Part shown: in pieces, positions 7,840-16,957 of the stretch
How positions within the stretch are numbered: position 1 is the stretch's first letter
How the letters are laid out: each line of letters opens with the position of its first letter
Translations under genes and position numbers: made by a program
Notes under the pieces: generated by a model
Told to the model about the DNA's origin: nothing
The model's database searches: none
The model's input: the letters and a program-made list of their open reading frames with translations, nothing else
From: Bradyrhizobium acaciae
GTDB taxonomy: Bacteria; Pseudomonadota; Alphaproteobacteria; Rhizobiales; Xanthobacteraceae
Length of the DNA stretch: 53,979 bases
Reading direction: 5' to 3'
Assembly (NCBI RefSeq): GCF_020889785.1
Contig: NZ_JACMYK010000038.1
Span: 1-53,979, forward strand

Positions 7840-9528
7840 ATGGCTGGTGACGATCGCGTCCTTGCAGGCGGGGCGAAGTACATCGACTTCCAGACCGATC
7901 CGTCGCGCTACCGGCACTGGAAGATCGACATCGCGGGTGACGTCGCGACGCTGACCATGGACGTCGACGAGAACGCCGGCCTGTTCGAGGGCTATCAGCT
8001 CAAGCTCAATTCCTACGACCTCGGCGTCGACATCGAGCTGGCGGACGCCGTGCAGCGGCTGCGCTTCGAGCATCCCGAGGTGAAGGTCGTGGTGATGCGC
8101 TCGGGCAAGAACCGGGTGTTCTGCGCCGGCGCCAACATCCGCATGCTCGCGGGCTCGACCCACGCCCACAAGGTGAACTTCTGCAAGTTCACCAACGAGA
8201 CCCGCAACGGCCTGGAGGATTCCAGCGAGAATTCCGGCCAGAGCTTCATCACCGTCGTCAACGGCACCGCGGCCGGCGGCGGCTATGAGCTGGCGCTCGC
8301 GACCGATCACATCATGATGGCCGATGACGGCGCCGCCGCCGTCGCGCTGCCGGAAGTGCCGCTGCTTGCGGTGCTGCCGGGCACCGGTGGACTCACCCGC
8401 GTCGTAGACAAGCGCAAGGTGCGTCGCGACCATGCCGATTTCTTCTGCACCATCGAGGAAGGCATCAAGGGCAAGCGCGCCGTCTCCTGGCGCCTGGTCG
8501 ACGAGATCGCGCCGAACTCCAAGCTCGAAGGCAAGCTTGCCGAGCGGGTCAAGGAATTCGCCGCCAAGTCGAAGCGCAACGGCGAAGGCAAGGGCATCGC
8601 GCTGACGCCGCTCGTGCGTACCATCGACGACAGTGCGATCCGCTACGGCTTCGTCAGCGTCGACATCGACCGCGCCGCGCGTATCGCCACCATCTCGATC
8701 AAGGCGCCGGAAACCACGGCGCCGGCCGACATCGACGGCATGATCGGGGAGGGCGCTGCGTTCTGGCCGCTCCAAGTTGCGCGAGAGCTCGACGATGCGA
8801 TCCTGCATCTGCGCATCAACGAGCTCGAGATCGCGATGCTGGTGTTCAAGAGCCACGGCGACCGCGCCAATGTCGTGTCCTATGACGCGTTCCTGGAGGC
8901 CAACAAGGCGTACTGGCTGGTCAACGAGGTCAGGCATTACTGGAAGCGCGTGCTCAAGCGCATCGACGTCACCTCGCGCACGCTGGTGACGCTGGTCGAG
9001 CCCGGCTCCTGCTTCGTCGGCACGCTGGCCGAACTCGTGTTCGCCGCCGACCGCTCCTACATGCTGATCGGCCAGAAGCAGGGCGACAACCGCCCGCCGC
9101 CGGCGATCGAGCTGACCGCGATGAATTTCGGGCCCTATCCGATGAGCCACGGCCTGACCCGGCTGCAGTCGCGCTTCCAGGCCGACCCGTCGGATCTCGA
9201 GCGCGCGCACGCCTCGATCGGCAAGGCGCTCGACGCCGAGGAGGCCGAGGAGCTCGGTCTCGTCACCTTCGCGCTCGACGACATCGACTGGGACGACGAG
9301 GTCCGCGTGTTCTTCGAGGAACGCACCTCGTTCTCGCCGGACGGCCTCACCGGCATGGAAGCCAATCTGCGCTTCGTCGGTCCCGAGACCATGGAATCGA
9401 AGATCTTCTCGCGCCTCACCGCGTGGCAGAACTGGATCTTCCAGCGGCCCAATGCGGTCGGTGAGGACGGCGCGTTGCGCCGCTACGGCACCGGCCAGAA
9501 GGCGCAATTCGATATGACGAGGGTTTAA
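7840..9528 (+). CDS. boxC: 2,3-epoxybenzoyl-CoA dihydrolase
   Basis: The 562-residue protein has the length of BoxC, an enlarged crotonase-fold enzyme that hydrolytically opens 2,3-epoxybenzoyl-CoA to 3,4-dehydroadipyl-CoA semialdehyde plus formate. Crotonase signatures are visible: MRSGKNRVFCAGANIRML for the first oxyanion strand and VVNGTAAGGGYELALATDH for the second. The C-terminal half, with a further crotonase-like segment (LAELVFAADRSYMLIG), is typical of BoxC. It lies upstream of boxB, separated by a family C repeat of about 120 bp, and two TGCA-N6-TGCA boxes lie in its leader. The ATG at 7840 follows a weak GGGTGG. Confidence 0.94.
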   Translation: MAGDDRVLAGGAKYIDFQTDPSRYRHWKIDIAGDVATLTMDVDENAGLFEGYQLKLNSYDLGVDIELADAVQRLRFEHPEVKVVVMRSGKNRVFCAGANIRMLAGSTHAHKVNFCKFTNETRNGLEDSSENSGQSFITVVNGTAAGGGYELALATDHIMMADDGAAAVALPEVPLLAVLPGTGGLTRVVDKRKVRRDHADFFCTIEEGIKGKRAVSWRLVDEIAPNSKLEGKLAERVKEFAAKSKRNGEGKGIALTPLVRTIDDSAIRYGFVSVDIDRAARIATISIKAPETTAPADIDGMIGEGAAFWPLQVARELDDAILHLRINELEIAMLVFKSHGDRANVVSYDAFLEANKAYWLVNEVRHYWKRVLKRIDVTSRTLVTLVEPGSCFVGTLAELVFAADRSYMLIGQKQGDNRPPPAIELTAMNFGPYPMSHGLTRLQSRFQADPSDLERAHASIGKALDAEEAEELGLVTFALDDIDWDDEVRVFFEERTSFSPDGLTGMEANLRFVGPETMESKIFSRLTAWQNWIFQRPNAVGEDGALRRYGTGQKAQFDMTRV

Positions 9529-9540
9529 GTTTGACACCAC

Positions 9541-9664
9541 CGTCATCCTGAGGTGCGAGCCTTGCGGCGCAATTGCGCCGCTGGGCGAGCCTCGAAGGAT
9601 GATTGGAGGCAAGAACGCCGAACAGCATCCTTCGAGACGCGCTACGCGCTCCTCAGGATGACGG
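9541..9664. repeat. Intergenic palindromic repeat, family C (GTCATCCTGAGG type)
   Basis: Outer arms are CGTCATCCTGAGG and CCTCAGGATGACGG; inner arms are CCTCGAAGGATG and CATCCTTCGAGACG. Copies also lie at 34435 and 53667. This one occupies the boxC-boxB gap and might separate the expression of the two genes. Confidence 0.85.
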
Positions 9665-9710
9665 TTGAGCAACACGCGATAGGCACGAAACGACACCAAG
9701 GAGCGCGGCC

Positions 9711-11162
9711 ATGAACATGAACATCATGAACGTCGATTACTCGACCAAGATTCCAAACAACGTGAATCTCGCCGAGGACCGCCAGGTGCTCAAGGCCCTG
9801 GAAGGCTGGCATCCCGGTTACATGGACTGGTGGAAGGACATGGGGCCGGACGGCTTCCAGGAATCGCTGGTCTATCTGCGCACCGCCTATTCGGTCGATC
9901 CGCGCGGTTGGGCCAAGTTCGACTACGTGCGGATGCCGGAATATCGCTGGGGCATCTTGCTCGCACCGCAGGAAGAGAACCGTGTCATTCCGTTCGGCGA
10001 GGATTACGGCAAGCCGGCTTGGCAGGAAGTCCCCGGCGAGCATCGCGCGATGCTGCGCCGCCTGATCGTGATCCAGGGCGACACCGAGCCCGCCTCGGTC
10101 GAGCAGCAGCGCCATCTCGGCAAGACCGCGCCGTCGCTCTACGACATGCGCAATTTGTTCCAGGTCAATGTCGAGGAAGGCCGCCACCTCTGGGCGATGG
10201 TCTACCTCCTGCAGAAATATTTCGGCCGCGACGGCCGCGAGGAGGCCGATGATTTGTTGCGCCGCCGCTCGGGTGACGCGGATTCTCCGCGCATGCTCGG
10301 CGCGTTCAACGAGGCGACGCCGGACTGGCTGTCGTTCTTCATGTTCACCTACTTCACCGACCGCGACGGCAAGATGCAGCTGCACTCGCTGGCGCAGTCG
10401 GGCTTCGATCCGCTGTCGCGCACCTGCCGCTTCATGCTGACCGAGGAAGCGCACCACATGTTCGTCGGCGAAACCGGCATCACCCGCGTCGTGCAGCGCA
10501 CCTGCGATGCGATGAACGAAGCCGGCATCACCGATCCGAACGACGTCGCCAGGGTCCGTGCGCTCGGCGTGATCGACCTGCCGACCATCCAGAAGAAGCT
10601 GAACCTGCACTACTCGCTGTCGCTCGATTTGTTCGGCTCCGAAGTGTCGACCAATGCGGCCAACGCCTTCAACGCCGGCATCAAGGGCCGCTACAAGGAG
10701 ACCACGATCGACGACGACCACCAGCTCAAGAATTCGACCTATCCGGTCATGAAGATGGTGGACGGCCAGATCAAGCTGGTCGACGAGCCGGCGCTGACCG
10801 CGCTCAACATGCGGCTGCGCGACGACTACACGCAGGACTGCGTCAAGGGCATGCTGCGCTGGAACAAGGTGATCTCGACCGCCGGCATCGACTACAAGCT
10901 CGCGGTGCCGAACACCGCCTTCCACCGCCAGATCGGCGAGTTCAAGGACATCCATGCGACGCCCGACGGCCTCCTGATCGACGATGCCACCTGGGCCAAG
11001 CGCAAGAACGACTGGCTGCCGTCGACCGCGGACGGCGACTTCATCGCCTCGCTGATGAAGCCGGTCACCGAACCCGGCGAGTTCGCCTCCTGGATCTCGG
11101 CGCCGAAGGTCGGCATCGACAACAAGCCTGGCGACTTCGAATATGTGAGGATCGAGTCGTAG
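9711..11162 (+). CDS. boxB: Benzoyl-CoA 2,3-epoxidase, oxygenase component
   Basis: A 483-residue class I diiron oxygenase that inserts one oxygen atom into benzoyl-CoA to give the 2,3-epoxide. Candidate iron-ligand motifs are EEGRHLW and EEAHHMF, the E-x3-H and E-x2-H helices of the diiron four-helix bundle. Overall sequence, length and genetic context match BoxB. AAGGAG at 9698-9703, seven bases upstream, supports the ATG at 9711 over those at 9717 and 9726. BoxB normally receives electrons from the FAD/iron-sulfur reductase BoxA, which is not encoded in the window. Confidence 0.95.
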   Translation: MNMNIMNVDYSTKIPNNVNLAEDRQVLKALEGWHPGYMDWWKDMGPDGFQESLVYLRTAYSVDPRGWAKFDYVRMPEYRWGILLAPQEENRVIPFGEDYGKPAWQEVPGEHRAMLRRLIVIQGDTEPASVEQQRHLGKTAPSLYDMRNLFQVNVEEGRHLWAMVYLLQKYFGRDGREEADDLLRRRSGDADSPRMLGAFNEATPDWLSFFMFTYFTDRDGKMQLHSLAQSGFDPLSRTCRFMLTEEAHHMFVGETGITRVVQRTCDAMNEAGITDPNDVARVRALGVIDLPTIQKKLNLHYSLSLDLFGSEVSTNAANAFNAGIKGRYKETTIDDDHQLKNSTYPVMKMVDGQIKLVDEPALTALNMRLRDDYTQDCVKGMLRWNKVISTAGIDYKLAVPNTAFHRQIGEFKDIHATPDGLLIDDATWAKRKNDWLPSTADGDFIASLMKPVTEPGEFASWISAPKVGIDNKPGDFEYVRIES

Positions 11163-11228
11163 CGGCGCTACGGATTGCTTCGCGAACTCGTTGCTCCGAC
11201 GCCGACGTAAGGAAGCCACCGGCGGAGG

Positions 11229-11448
11229 GGTTCCCTCCCCCTTTGCGGGGGAGGGTTAGGGAGAGGGGTGCCGCTTGCTCCGCTCCTAGTTGATCGTGGC
11301 CAATGCGACGCAAGCGCGTCGTCGGTTCGATTGGTAAAGCGTCGCTTCAACTCTTGCAGTGCAGCCCGGGGCTCACCCCTCTCCCCAGCCCTCCCCCGCA
11401 AGGGGGGAGGGAGCCTGACTTGTGTGCTCACCTCACGTTGCGACGACG
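11229..11448. repeat. Intergenic inverted repeat, family D (CCCTCCCCC..GGGAGAGGGG type)
   Basis: A GC-rich element with left part TTCCCTCCCCCTTTGCGGGG and GGGAGAGGGGTGCC, and a right part CACCCCTCTCCCCAGCCCTC followed by GGGGGGAGGGAGCC and GTGCTCACCTCACG. Related elements are at 25780, 40848 and 44606. It lies between the convergent boxB and SDR genes and otherwise the 323-bp gap holds nothing recognisable. Confidence 0.8.
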
Positions 11449-11485
11449 CGATCCGTTGCCGCCATGCTTGTGGCCAACGCGCTTC

Positions 11486-12286
11486 CTATCCCGCGATCTC
11501 CAGTCCCGCGGTCGCATAGACCACGCCGCCGTCGACCGCGATGGTGTTGCCGACGACATAGTCGCCGGCGCGAGAGGCGAGGTAGATCGCGGTGCCCGCC
11601 ATGTCCTCGTCGCTGCCGACCCGCCGCGACGGCACGCGCTGCGCGACTTCATCGGCGTGGTCGCGCGCCGCCCGGTTCATGTCGGACTTGAAGGCGCCCG
11701 GCGCGATCGCGGTGACGTTGATGTTGTCCTTGATCAGCCGCGTCGCCATGCGTCGCGTCAGATGGATCACCGCGGCCTTGCTCGCGGCATAGGAATAGGT
11801 CTCCATCGGGTTGACGAAGATGCCGTCGATCGAGGCGATGTTGATCACCTTGCCAGGTCTGTCGTGCGTCGCCGCCGCGCGCAGCGGCTTGGCCAGCGCC
11901 TTGGTCAGGAAGAAGATCGACTTGACGTTGAGGTCCATCACCTTGTCCCAGCCGCTCTCCGGGAATTCGTCGAAGTCTGCACCCCATGCCGCGCCGGCAT
12001 TGTTGACGAGGATATCGAGCTTCGGCTCGCGCTTGATGATTTCACCGGCGAGCTTGTCGCAGCCTTCGACGGTCGAGATGTCGATCGGCAGCGCGATGCA
12101 TTCGCCGTCATAGGCGGCGGTCAGCTCCTGGGCGGTGGCCTCGCAGGGACCTGCCTTGCGCGCGGTGATGTAGACCTTCGCGGCGCCCTGCGCGAGGAAA
12201 CCGGCCGCGATCATCTTGCCGATGCCGCGCGATCCCCCGGTCACCAGTGCGACGCGGCCTTTCAGTGAGAACAGATCCTTGAACAT
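11486..12286 (-). CDS. Short-chain dehydrogenase/reductase (SDR)
   Basis: A 266-residue classical SDR. The cofactor motif TGGSRGIG is at 16-23, NNAGAAWG at 95-102, and the catalytic set is S152, Y166 and K170 (SYAASK). The start at 12286 is fixed by GGAGGA four bases upstream; Mets further upstream lack such a site. R43 after the second strand favours NADP(H). The residue pattern recalls RhlG-like 3-oxoacyl reductases, but the substrate is unknown. It is convergent with boxB and so may not belong to the benzoate operon. Confidence 0.85.
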   Translation of the reverse strand: MFKDLFSLKGRVALVTGGSRGIGKMIAAGFLAQGAAKVYITARKAGPCEATAQELTAAYDGECIALPIDISTVEGCDKLAGEIIKREPKLDILVNNAGAAWGADFDEFPESGWDKVMDLNVKSIFFLTKALAKPLRAAATHDRPGKVINIASIDGIFVNPMETYSYAASKAAVIHLTRRMATRLIKDNINVTAIAPGAFKSDMNRAARDHADEVAQRVPSRRVGSDEDMAGTAIYLASRAGDYVVGNTIAVDGGVVYATAGLEIAG

Positions 12287-12415
12287 GCGCTCCTCCATTG
12301 CGTTGCCGGTGGTTCTGAGCGCGACCGGGGATCGAGTCAAGGAAGCTGAATACCTTCTCCCACAAGGGGAGGAGGGCAGCAGAGTTACGCGCTCACAAGG
12401 AAGAAGGTTAGGCGA

Positions 12416-13474
12416 TCACGCCGCGTCGATGCGGCGGAAGCCGTTCCACACCGCGGTGGCGGCGCCGGAGGTCAGGACCGGCAGCAGGCGGGCGTCCTGG
12501 TAATTGCCGTTCAGCGAGACCCGCTGCAACGCCGTCAGATGGTCGGCGCTTTCGGCAAACAGCATGCCCGGCCGCGTCGTCACTGCGGTCCGAAAGCCGA
12601 TCGATTTGGCGAGGGCGAATTCGCGCGGCCCGGCGGCGATCCGGTCGCCATAGGGGTAGGCGAGATGCAGCGCCGGCCGTTGCAGCGCGTCCTCGATCCG
12701 CGCCCGGCTGGTCGCGAGCTCGAACGAGGCGATGGTCTCGGTCTGCCTGGCGAGATTGCAATGGGTGATGGTGTGCGCGCCGATGGTGACCAGCGGATCG
12801 TCGGCAAAGCCGCGCAACTCGTCCCAGGACATGCAGAGCTCGCGCGCGATGCCGCCCTCGTCGACGCCGTGGTGGACGCACAGCTCGGAGATTGCGGCCT
12901 GCATCTCCTGCTCACCAGGCAGCGAACGCAGCCAGTCGTGCATGCGGCCGAATGCGGCCCGCTTGGCTTGCGGCGTCGCGGTGTCGATCCGCGTGATGAC
13001 GCCGTCGATCGGCACCTCGATGGCGGACGCTGTCGCGATCACCCGCTCCAGCGCGATCCACCACAGTTTGCCGCAGCCCTCGGCGAAATCGCTCGCGACA
13101 AAGACGGTGAACGGCGCGCCGAACTCGCGCATGACCGGCAGCGCGAAATCGCGGTTGTCGCGATACCCGTCGTCGCAGGTGAAGCAGGCGAAGCGCCGCG
13201 CGAAATTCCGTTCGATGAGGCGGCGATGCGCCTCGTCCATGCTGATGACGTCGACGTCGAGCGCGCGCAGATGCGTCAGCGTCGCGCGCAGGAAGTCCGG
13301 CGTGACCTCGAGATGATGGTTGGGCTGGAACACGTCGGCGCGCCGCGGGCGGACGTGGTGCAGCATGAAGATGGTGCCGACGCCGGCGAAGATCGGCCGC
13401 AGCAGATGGTGCGCGCCGGAAAAATACAGCGCCTCCAGCCCGGCACGGATCACGGTGTTGCGGAGTTGTTTCAT
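12416..13474 (-). CDS. Polysaccharide deacetylase (NodB-homology) family protein
   Basis: The 352-residue protein has the carbohydrate esterase 4 metal motifs: FTCDDGYRDN (the D-D pair) and GAHTITHCNL (H-x3-H). A later AYPYGDR resembles family motif 3. The family removes acetyl groups from cell-surface polysaccharides, here possibly of an exopolysaccharide or lipopolysaccharide; xylanase/chitin-deacetylase activity is also found. No clean signal peptide is seen. The N-terminus was set at the ATG at 13474 because the longer open frame upstream overlaps the divergent OmpA-like gene. The gap of 129 bp to the SDR contains a relic of a family D repeat. Confidence 0.84.
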   Translation of the reverse strand: MKQLRNTVIRAGLEALYFSGAHHLLRPIFAGVGTIFMLHHVRPRRADVFQPNHHLEVTPDFLRATLTHLRALDVDVISMDEAHRRLIERNFARRFACFTCDDGYRDNRDFALPVMREFGAPFTVFVASDFAEGCGKLWWIALERVIATASAIEVPIDGVITRIDTATPQAKRAAFGRMHDWLRSLPGEQEMQAAISELCVHHGVDEGGIARELCMSWDELRGFADDPLVTIGAHTITHCNLARQTETIASFELATSRARIEDALQRPALHLAYPYGDRIAAGPREFALAKSIGFRTAVTTRPGMLFAESADHLTALQRVSLNGNYQDARLLPVLTSGAATAVWNGFRRIDAA

Positions 13475-13643
13475 GAGGGCGCGGGGCGGCCGATTTGCAT
13501 TCCGCCGCAAACTTAGCGAAAGACCACTGAAGAAACTGTTATCCCCGATCCGACATGGGGCCCCGCCATGGTGCCTGATTTGGGGTTTGACAGTCAGCCA
13601 AGGGTTTGTTTTCTCTCTGCTTCCCGACCCCGCAGGATGCTGA

Positions 13644-15038
13644 ATGCACGGACTTTTCAAGTGGAGTAGCAAGTGGTGGCCTGGGGTGATTCCGCTGGTC
13701 GTCCTGTGGGGTATCGCGGCCTGGACCTCAACGGCCACGGTCGAAGCGGACCTTGCCGCGCGCTCCAATGCCGCATTGAAGGACACCGTCCTCGACAAGC
13801 GCCGCATCGGTGTCGACGGCCGCGACGTCACCTTTGCGGCCAACGCCTTCTCCGAAGACGGCCGGCTCAGCGCGGTGGCGTCGGTCGAGGCCGTGCCGGG
13901 CGTGCGGCTCGTCAACGACGAGACCCGCCTCGTTCCGGAGGCCAAGCCGTTTGTCTGGTCTGCCGAACGCGACGTGGTGCGGGTCACGCTTGGCGGCAAT
14001 GCGCCATTGCCGTCGAGCAAGAGCAAGCTGGCCGAGGCCGCGAAGGCCAGCCTCGGTGGTGTCGAGGTGGTGGATCAGATGGCGCTCGCCCGCGGCGCGC
14101 CGTCGCGGTTCGACACGGCGGCGCTGTTGCTGCTCGACCAGATCGGCAAGCTGAAGGAAGGCAAGATCACGCTGACCGACAACAAGGTCAATCTCGCGGG
14201 CATGGCGCGCGAGCTCGGCGGACGCGAAGCGGTCGCGGCGGCGCTGAAGAACCTCCCGGAGGGCTATTCGATCGCCGCCAACGATATCAAGGCGCCGCCT
14301 TACGTGTTTCAGGCCTACAAGGACCCGGTCGCAGTGACGCTGACGCTGACTGGCTACGTGCCCGATAACAACGTGCATGCCGCGCTGGTCGCAGCCGCCG
14401 GCCGCAAGTTCTTCAGCGAGAAGGTGGTCGACAATCTCAAGGCCAGCCTCGGCGCGCCGTCAGGATTTGCTGCGGCGGTGGTGCCGGCGCTCGGTGCGCT
14501 GTCGCGGTTGTCGACCGGCACGCTCGTGGTATCGGATCGCGAGGTGAAGCTGTCGGGCGATGCGCTCTATGATGCCGCGGCAGGCCAGATCCGCGACGGG
14601 CTCGGCAAGGACTTTCCGCAAGGCTGGCAGTTCAAGGCCGAGGTCACGGTGAAGCCGGCGGCGGCGCCGGTCGATCTCACCGTGTGCCAACAGCTGTTCT
14701 CCGAGATCCTCTCCAAGGGCAAGATCCGCTTCGAGTCCGGCAAGGCCGACATCGTTGCGGATTCCGCCGGCCTGCTCGACCGTCTGATCGAGACCGCGAT
14801 GCGCTGTCCCAACGCGACGATCGAGGTCGCCGGCCATACCGACAGCGACGGTGAGGAAGCGGCGAACCAGGCATTGTCGGAGCGGCGCGCGCAGGCCGTG
14901 GTCGATTATCTCGTGCGCGCCGGTCTGCCGGCCAACCGCTTCACGCCGATCGGGTATGGCAGCACGCAGCCGCTGGCCGGCAACGAGAATGAAGACGGCA
15001 AGGCGCAGAACCGCCGCATCGAATTCGTGGTGAAGTAG
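13644..15038 (+). CDS. OmpA-family envelope protein with BON-like repeats
   Basis: A 464-residue protein with an N-terminal membrane anchor (about residues 12-28), a long periplasmic middle region with two similar halves that look like BON-type modules (for example NLPEGYSIAANDIKAPPY and DFPQGWQFKAEVTVKP), and a C-terminal OmpA peptidoglycan-binding domain (AGHTDSDGEE, LSERRAQAVVDYLV, NEDGKAQNRRIEFV). It should anchor the envelope to peptidoglycan. A small membrane protein follows after 2 bp, so the two are probably co-translated. The family is often described as OmpA/MotB-like with an ArfA-type arrangement. Precise role is unknown. Confidence 0.85.
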   Translation: MHGLFKWSSKWWPGVIPLVVLWGIAAWTSTATVEADLAARSNAALKDTVLDKRRIGVDGRDVTFAANAFSEDGRLSAVASVEAVPGVRLVNDETRLVPEAKPFVWSAERDVVRVTLGGNAPLPSSKSKLAEAAKASLGGVEVVDQMALARGAPSRFDTAALLLLDQIGKLKEGKITLTDNKVNLAGMARELGGREAVAAALKNLPEGYSIAANDIKAPPYVFQAYKDPVAVTLTLTGYVPDNNVHAALVAAAGRKFFSEKVVDNLKASLGAPSGFAAAVVPALGALSRLSTGTLVVSDREVKLSGDALYDAAAGQIRDGLGKDFPQGWQFKAEVTVKPAAAPVDLTVCQQLFSEILSKGKIRFESGKADIVADSAGLLDRLIETAMRCPNATIEVAGHTDSDGEEAANQALSERRAQAVVDYLVRAGLPANRFTPIGYGSTQPLAGNENEDGKAQNRRIEFVVK

Positions 15039-15040
15039 CG

Positions 15041-15337
15041 ATGACCGTGCTCGCGACATTCTTCTGGGGTTGGCTGCTCGGCGCAGCCCTGCTTGGCTTC
15101 GGCATGGGCTGGATCGCGGTGGTCCATCGGGCACAGGCCGTCTCGAAGGTGTGGATGATCTGGCTGGCCGTGCTCGCCGCCGCGCTGGTGGCGGCGTCGT
15201 TCGCGCGGATCGTGCCCGGCCGCTTCGGCTATTGGCTCGATCTCTTCCTATGCATGTTCGCGCTCTATCTCGTCGGCTGCGCGATCGGCTCCTGGCTGCG
15301 CGACTGGGTGGTTTCGCGCAGCAAGCCGGTGGGCTGA
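15041..15337 (+). CDS. Small integral membrane protein, partner of OmpA-like protein
   Basis: The 98-residue protein has about three predicted membrane helices (FFWGWLLGAALLGFGMGWIA, then MIWLAVLAAALVAASFARI, then LFLCMFALYLVGCAIGSWL). I do not recognise a named family. It starts two bases after the stop of the OmpA-like gene, which argues for a shared transcript and a common envelope function, perhaps as a membrane partner or assembly factor. Confidence 0.75.
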   Translation: MTVLATFFWGWLLGAALLGFGMGWIAVVHRAQAVSKVWMIWLAVLAAALVAASFARIVPGRFGYWLDLFLCMFALYLVGCAIGSWLRDWVVSRSKPVG

Positions 15338-15405
15338 CCCCAAACCCTTGATCCAGAGGACTTAAGCGATTTCGCCGGTCGCCGGCGGCGTCGCATCGAT
15401 ATTGC

Positions 15406-15433
15406 TTGACATCAATACGTACGTACGTATTAA
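15406..15433 (+). promoter_or_regulatory. TetR operator overlapping promoter
   Basis: AATACGTACGTACGTATT at 15414-15431 is a perfect 18-bp palindrome. TTGACA (15406-15411), a 16-base spacer and TATTAA (15428-15433) make a plausible promoter that this palindrome covers. A TetR protein encoded immediately downstream would autorepress by binding here. Confidence 0.72.
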
Positions 15434-15442
15434 ATGTTGCCC

Positions 15443-16033
15443 ATGCCCAAACCCTCCCTCCGCGATGCCATCCTCGACGCCGGCCTGAAGGAAATGTTCC
15501 GGACCGGCTATCACGGCACCAGTGTGCGCGACGTCACCGCGGCCGCCGGCGCGCCGCAGGGCTCGTTCACCAACCACTTCCGCTCCAAGGAGCTGTTCGC
15601 CTCCGAGGTGCTCGATCGCTACTTCCTCTATGTGCGCGGCCTCGTCGCCGAAGCGCTCGGCGACACGACGCTGGCGCCGCGCGAAAGGCTGAGGCGCTAT
15701 CTCGATCTCATTACCGGGAAGCTTGCGCATGACGGCTTCACCCGCGGCTGCCTGATCGGCGATTTCAGCCTCGAGGCGTCGGGCTCGAGCGAGATGCTGC
15801 GCGAGCAGCTCGACGAGATCTTCCGGGAATGGCGCGCGCCGTTTGCGGCCTGCATCGCCGAAGCGCAGGCCAAGCGCGAGATCGCGTCCGGCTTCGATCC
15901 CGACGAGCTTGCCGATTTCCTGCTCGCATCCTGGCAGGGCGCGATGCTGCGCATGAAGGTCGAACGCAGCGCCGCTGCGCTCGAGCGTTTCAAGACGATC
16001 GCATTCCAAACCGTGTTCAAGGAGTTGCCATGA
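15443..16033 (+). CDS. TetR-family regulator of the dehalogenase operon
   Basis: A 196-residue TetR protein with N-terminal helix-turn-helix TSVRDVTAAAGAPQGSFTNH (residues about 27-46) and an all-helical ligand domain. The ATG at 15443 was preferred to the one at 15434 because the putative -10 ends at 15433, placing the transcript start near 15440; the message would be nearly leaderless. Its last codons overlap the start of the haloalkane dehalogenase gene by ATGA, implying translational coupling. The perfect palindrome over the promoter is the obvious operator. The inducer may be a halogenated or otherwise hydrophobic compound, but this is inference. Confidence 0.88.
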   Translation: MPKPSLRDAILDAGLKEMFRTGYHGTSVRDVTAAAGAPQGSFTNHFRSKELFASEVLDRYFLYVRGLVAEALGDTTLAPRERLRRYLDLITGKLAHDGFTRGCLIGDFSLEASGSSEMLREQLDEIFREWRAPFAACIAEAQAKREIASGFDPDELADFLLASWQGAMLRMKVERSAAALERFKTIAFQTVFKELP

Positions 16034-16938
16034 CCATATCCGCCGACATCAGCCTGCATCATCGCGCCGTGCTTGGGTCCACGATGGCCTATCGCGAGCT
16101 TGGGCGCCGCGACGCGCCGCATGTGCTGTTCCTGCACGGCAATCCGACGTCATCGTACATCTGGCGCAACATCATGCCGCTGGTGGCGCCGGTCGGGCAC
16201 TGCGTCGCGCCCGACCTGATCGGCTACGGCCAGTCCGGCAAGCCCGACATCGCCTACCGCTTCTTCGACCATGCGGACTATCTCGACGCGCTGATCGATG
16301 AGCTCGGCATCAGCTCGGCCTATCTCGTCGCGCAGGATTGGGGCACGGCGCTCGCGTTCCATCTCGCGGCACGCCGTCCGCAACTCGTGCGCGGGCTCGC
16401 CTTCATGGAATTCATCCGGCCGATGCGGGATTGGTCCGACTTCCACCAGCACGAGGCTGCGCGGGAGACGTTCCGCAAATTCCGCACGCCGGGAGTAGGC
16501 GAAGCAATGGTCCTCGACAACAATGCGTTCGTCGAGCGCGTGCTGCCCGGCTCGATCCTGCGCACGCTCAGCGAGGAGGAGATGGAAGCCTACCGCGCGC
16601 CGTTTGCGACGCGCGACAGCCGCAAGCCGACATTGATGCTGCCGCGCGAGCTGCCGATCGCAGGCGAACCTGCCGATGTCGATCGGGCGCTCACTGAGGC
16701 GCATGCGGCGCTTGCGGCATCGACCTATCCGAAACTGCTGTTTGCGGGGTCGCCTGGAGCATTGGTATCGCCGGCCTTCGCCGCTGACTTCGCGGCGAAG
16801 TTGCAGCACTGCGCGGTCATCCAGCTCGGCGCCGGCGCGCACTATCTGCAGGAAGATCATCCGGAGGCGATCGGGCGCTCGGTTGCCGGCTGGATCGCCG
16901 GCGTCGAGGCCGCGAGCGCGCAACATCTCGCAGCATGA
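16030..16938 (+). CDS. dbeA: Haloalkane dehalogenase, DbeA/DbjA type (HLD-II)
   Basis: This 302-residue alpha/beta hydrolase cleaves carbon-halogen bonds of haloalkanes to alcohol and halide. The catalytic pentad is visible: nucleophile D103 in VAQDWG, acid E127 in AFMEF, base H271 in GAHYLQEDH, halide-stabilising N38 (HGNPTSS) and W104. It matches my memory of Bradyrhizobium elkanii DbeA almost residue for residue and lacks the insertion after the main-domain WxDFHH segment seen in B. japonicum DbjA. Residues reported for the second, buried halide site of DbeA (G37, T40, I44, Q102, Q274) are all present. It overlaps the upstream tetR by four bases and is followed by a SelW-like gene. Confidence 0.93.
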   Translation: MTISADISLHHRAVLGSTMAYRELGRRDAPHVLFLHGNPTSSYIWRNIMPLVAPVGHCVAPDLIGYGQSGKPDIAYRFFDHADYLDALIDELGISSAYLVAQDWGTALAFHLAARRPQLVRGLAFMEFIRPMRDWSDFHQHEAARETFRKFRTPGVGEAMVLDNNAFVERVLPGSILRTLSEEEMEAYRAPFATRDSRKPTLMLPRELPIAGEPADVDRALTEAHAALAASTYPKLLFAGSPGALVSPAFAADFAAKLQHCAVIQLGAGAHYLQEDHPEAIGRSVAGWIAGVEAASAQHLAA

Positions 16939-16957
16939 ACGGATGGGAGAGCACGCC

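Noticed and set aside
7801..9699. Long minus-strand open frame antisense to boxC
   Set aside because: Composition is that of a shadow frame (Arg/Gly/His-rich, no domain), while the plus strand encodes an unmistakable BoxC.
13587..13592. TTGACA as promoter of the OmpA-like gene
   Set aside because: No acceptable -10 hexamer lies 16-18 bases downstream, so it was not listed as a promoter.
12416..14026. N-terminally extended polysaccharide deacetylase
   Set aside because: The extension overlaps the divergent OmpA-like gene; a good start at 13474 gives the family length.
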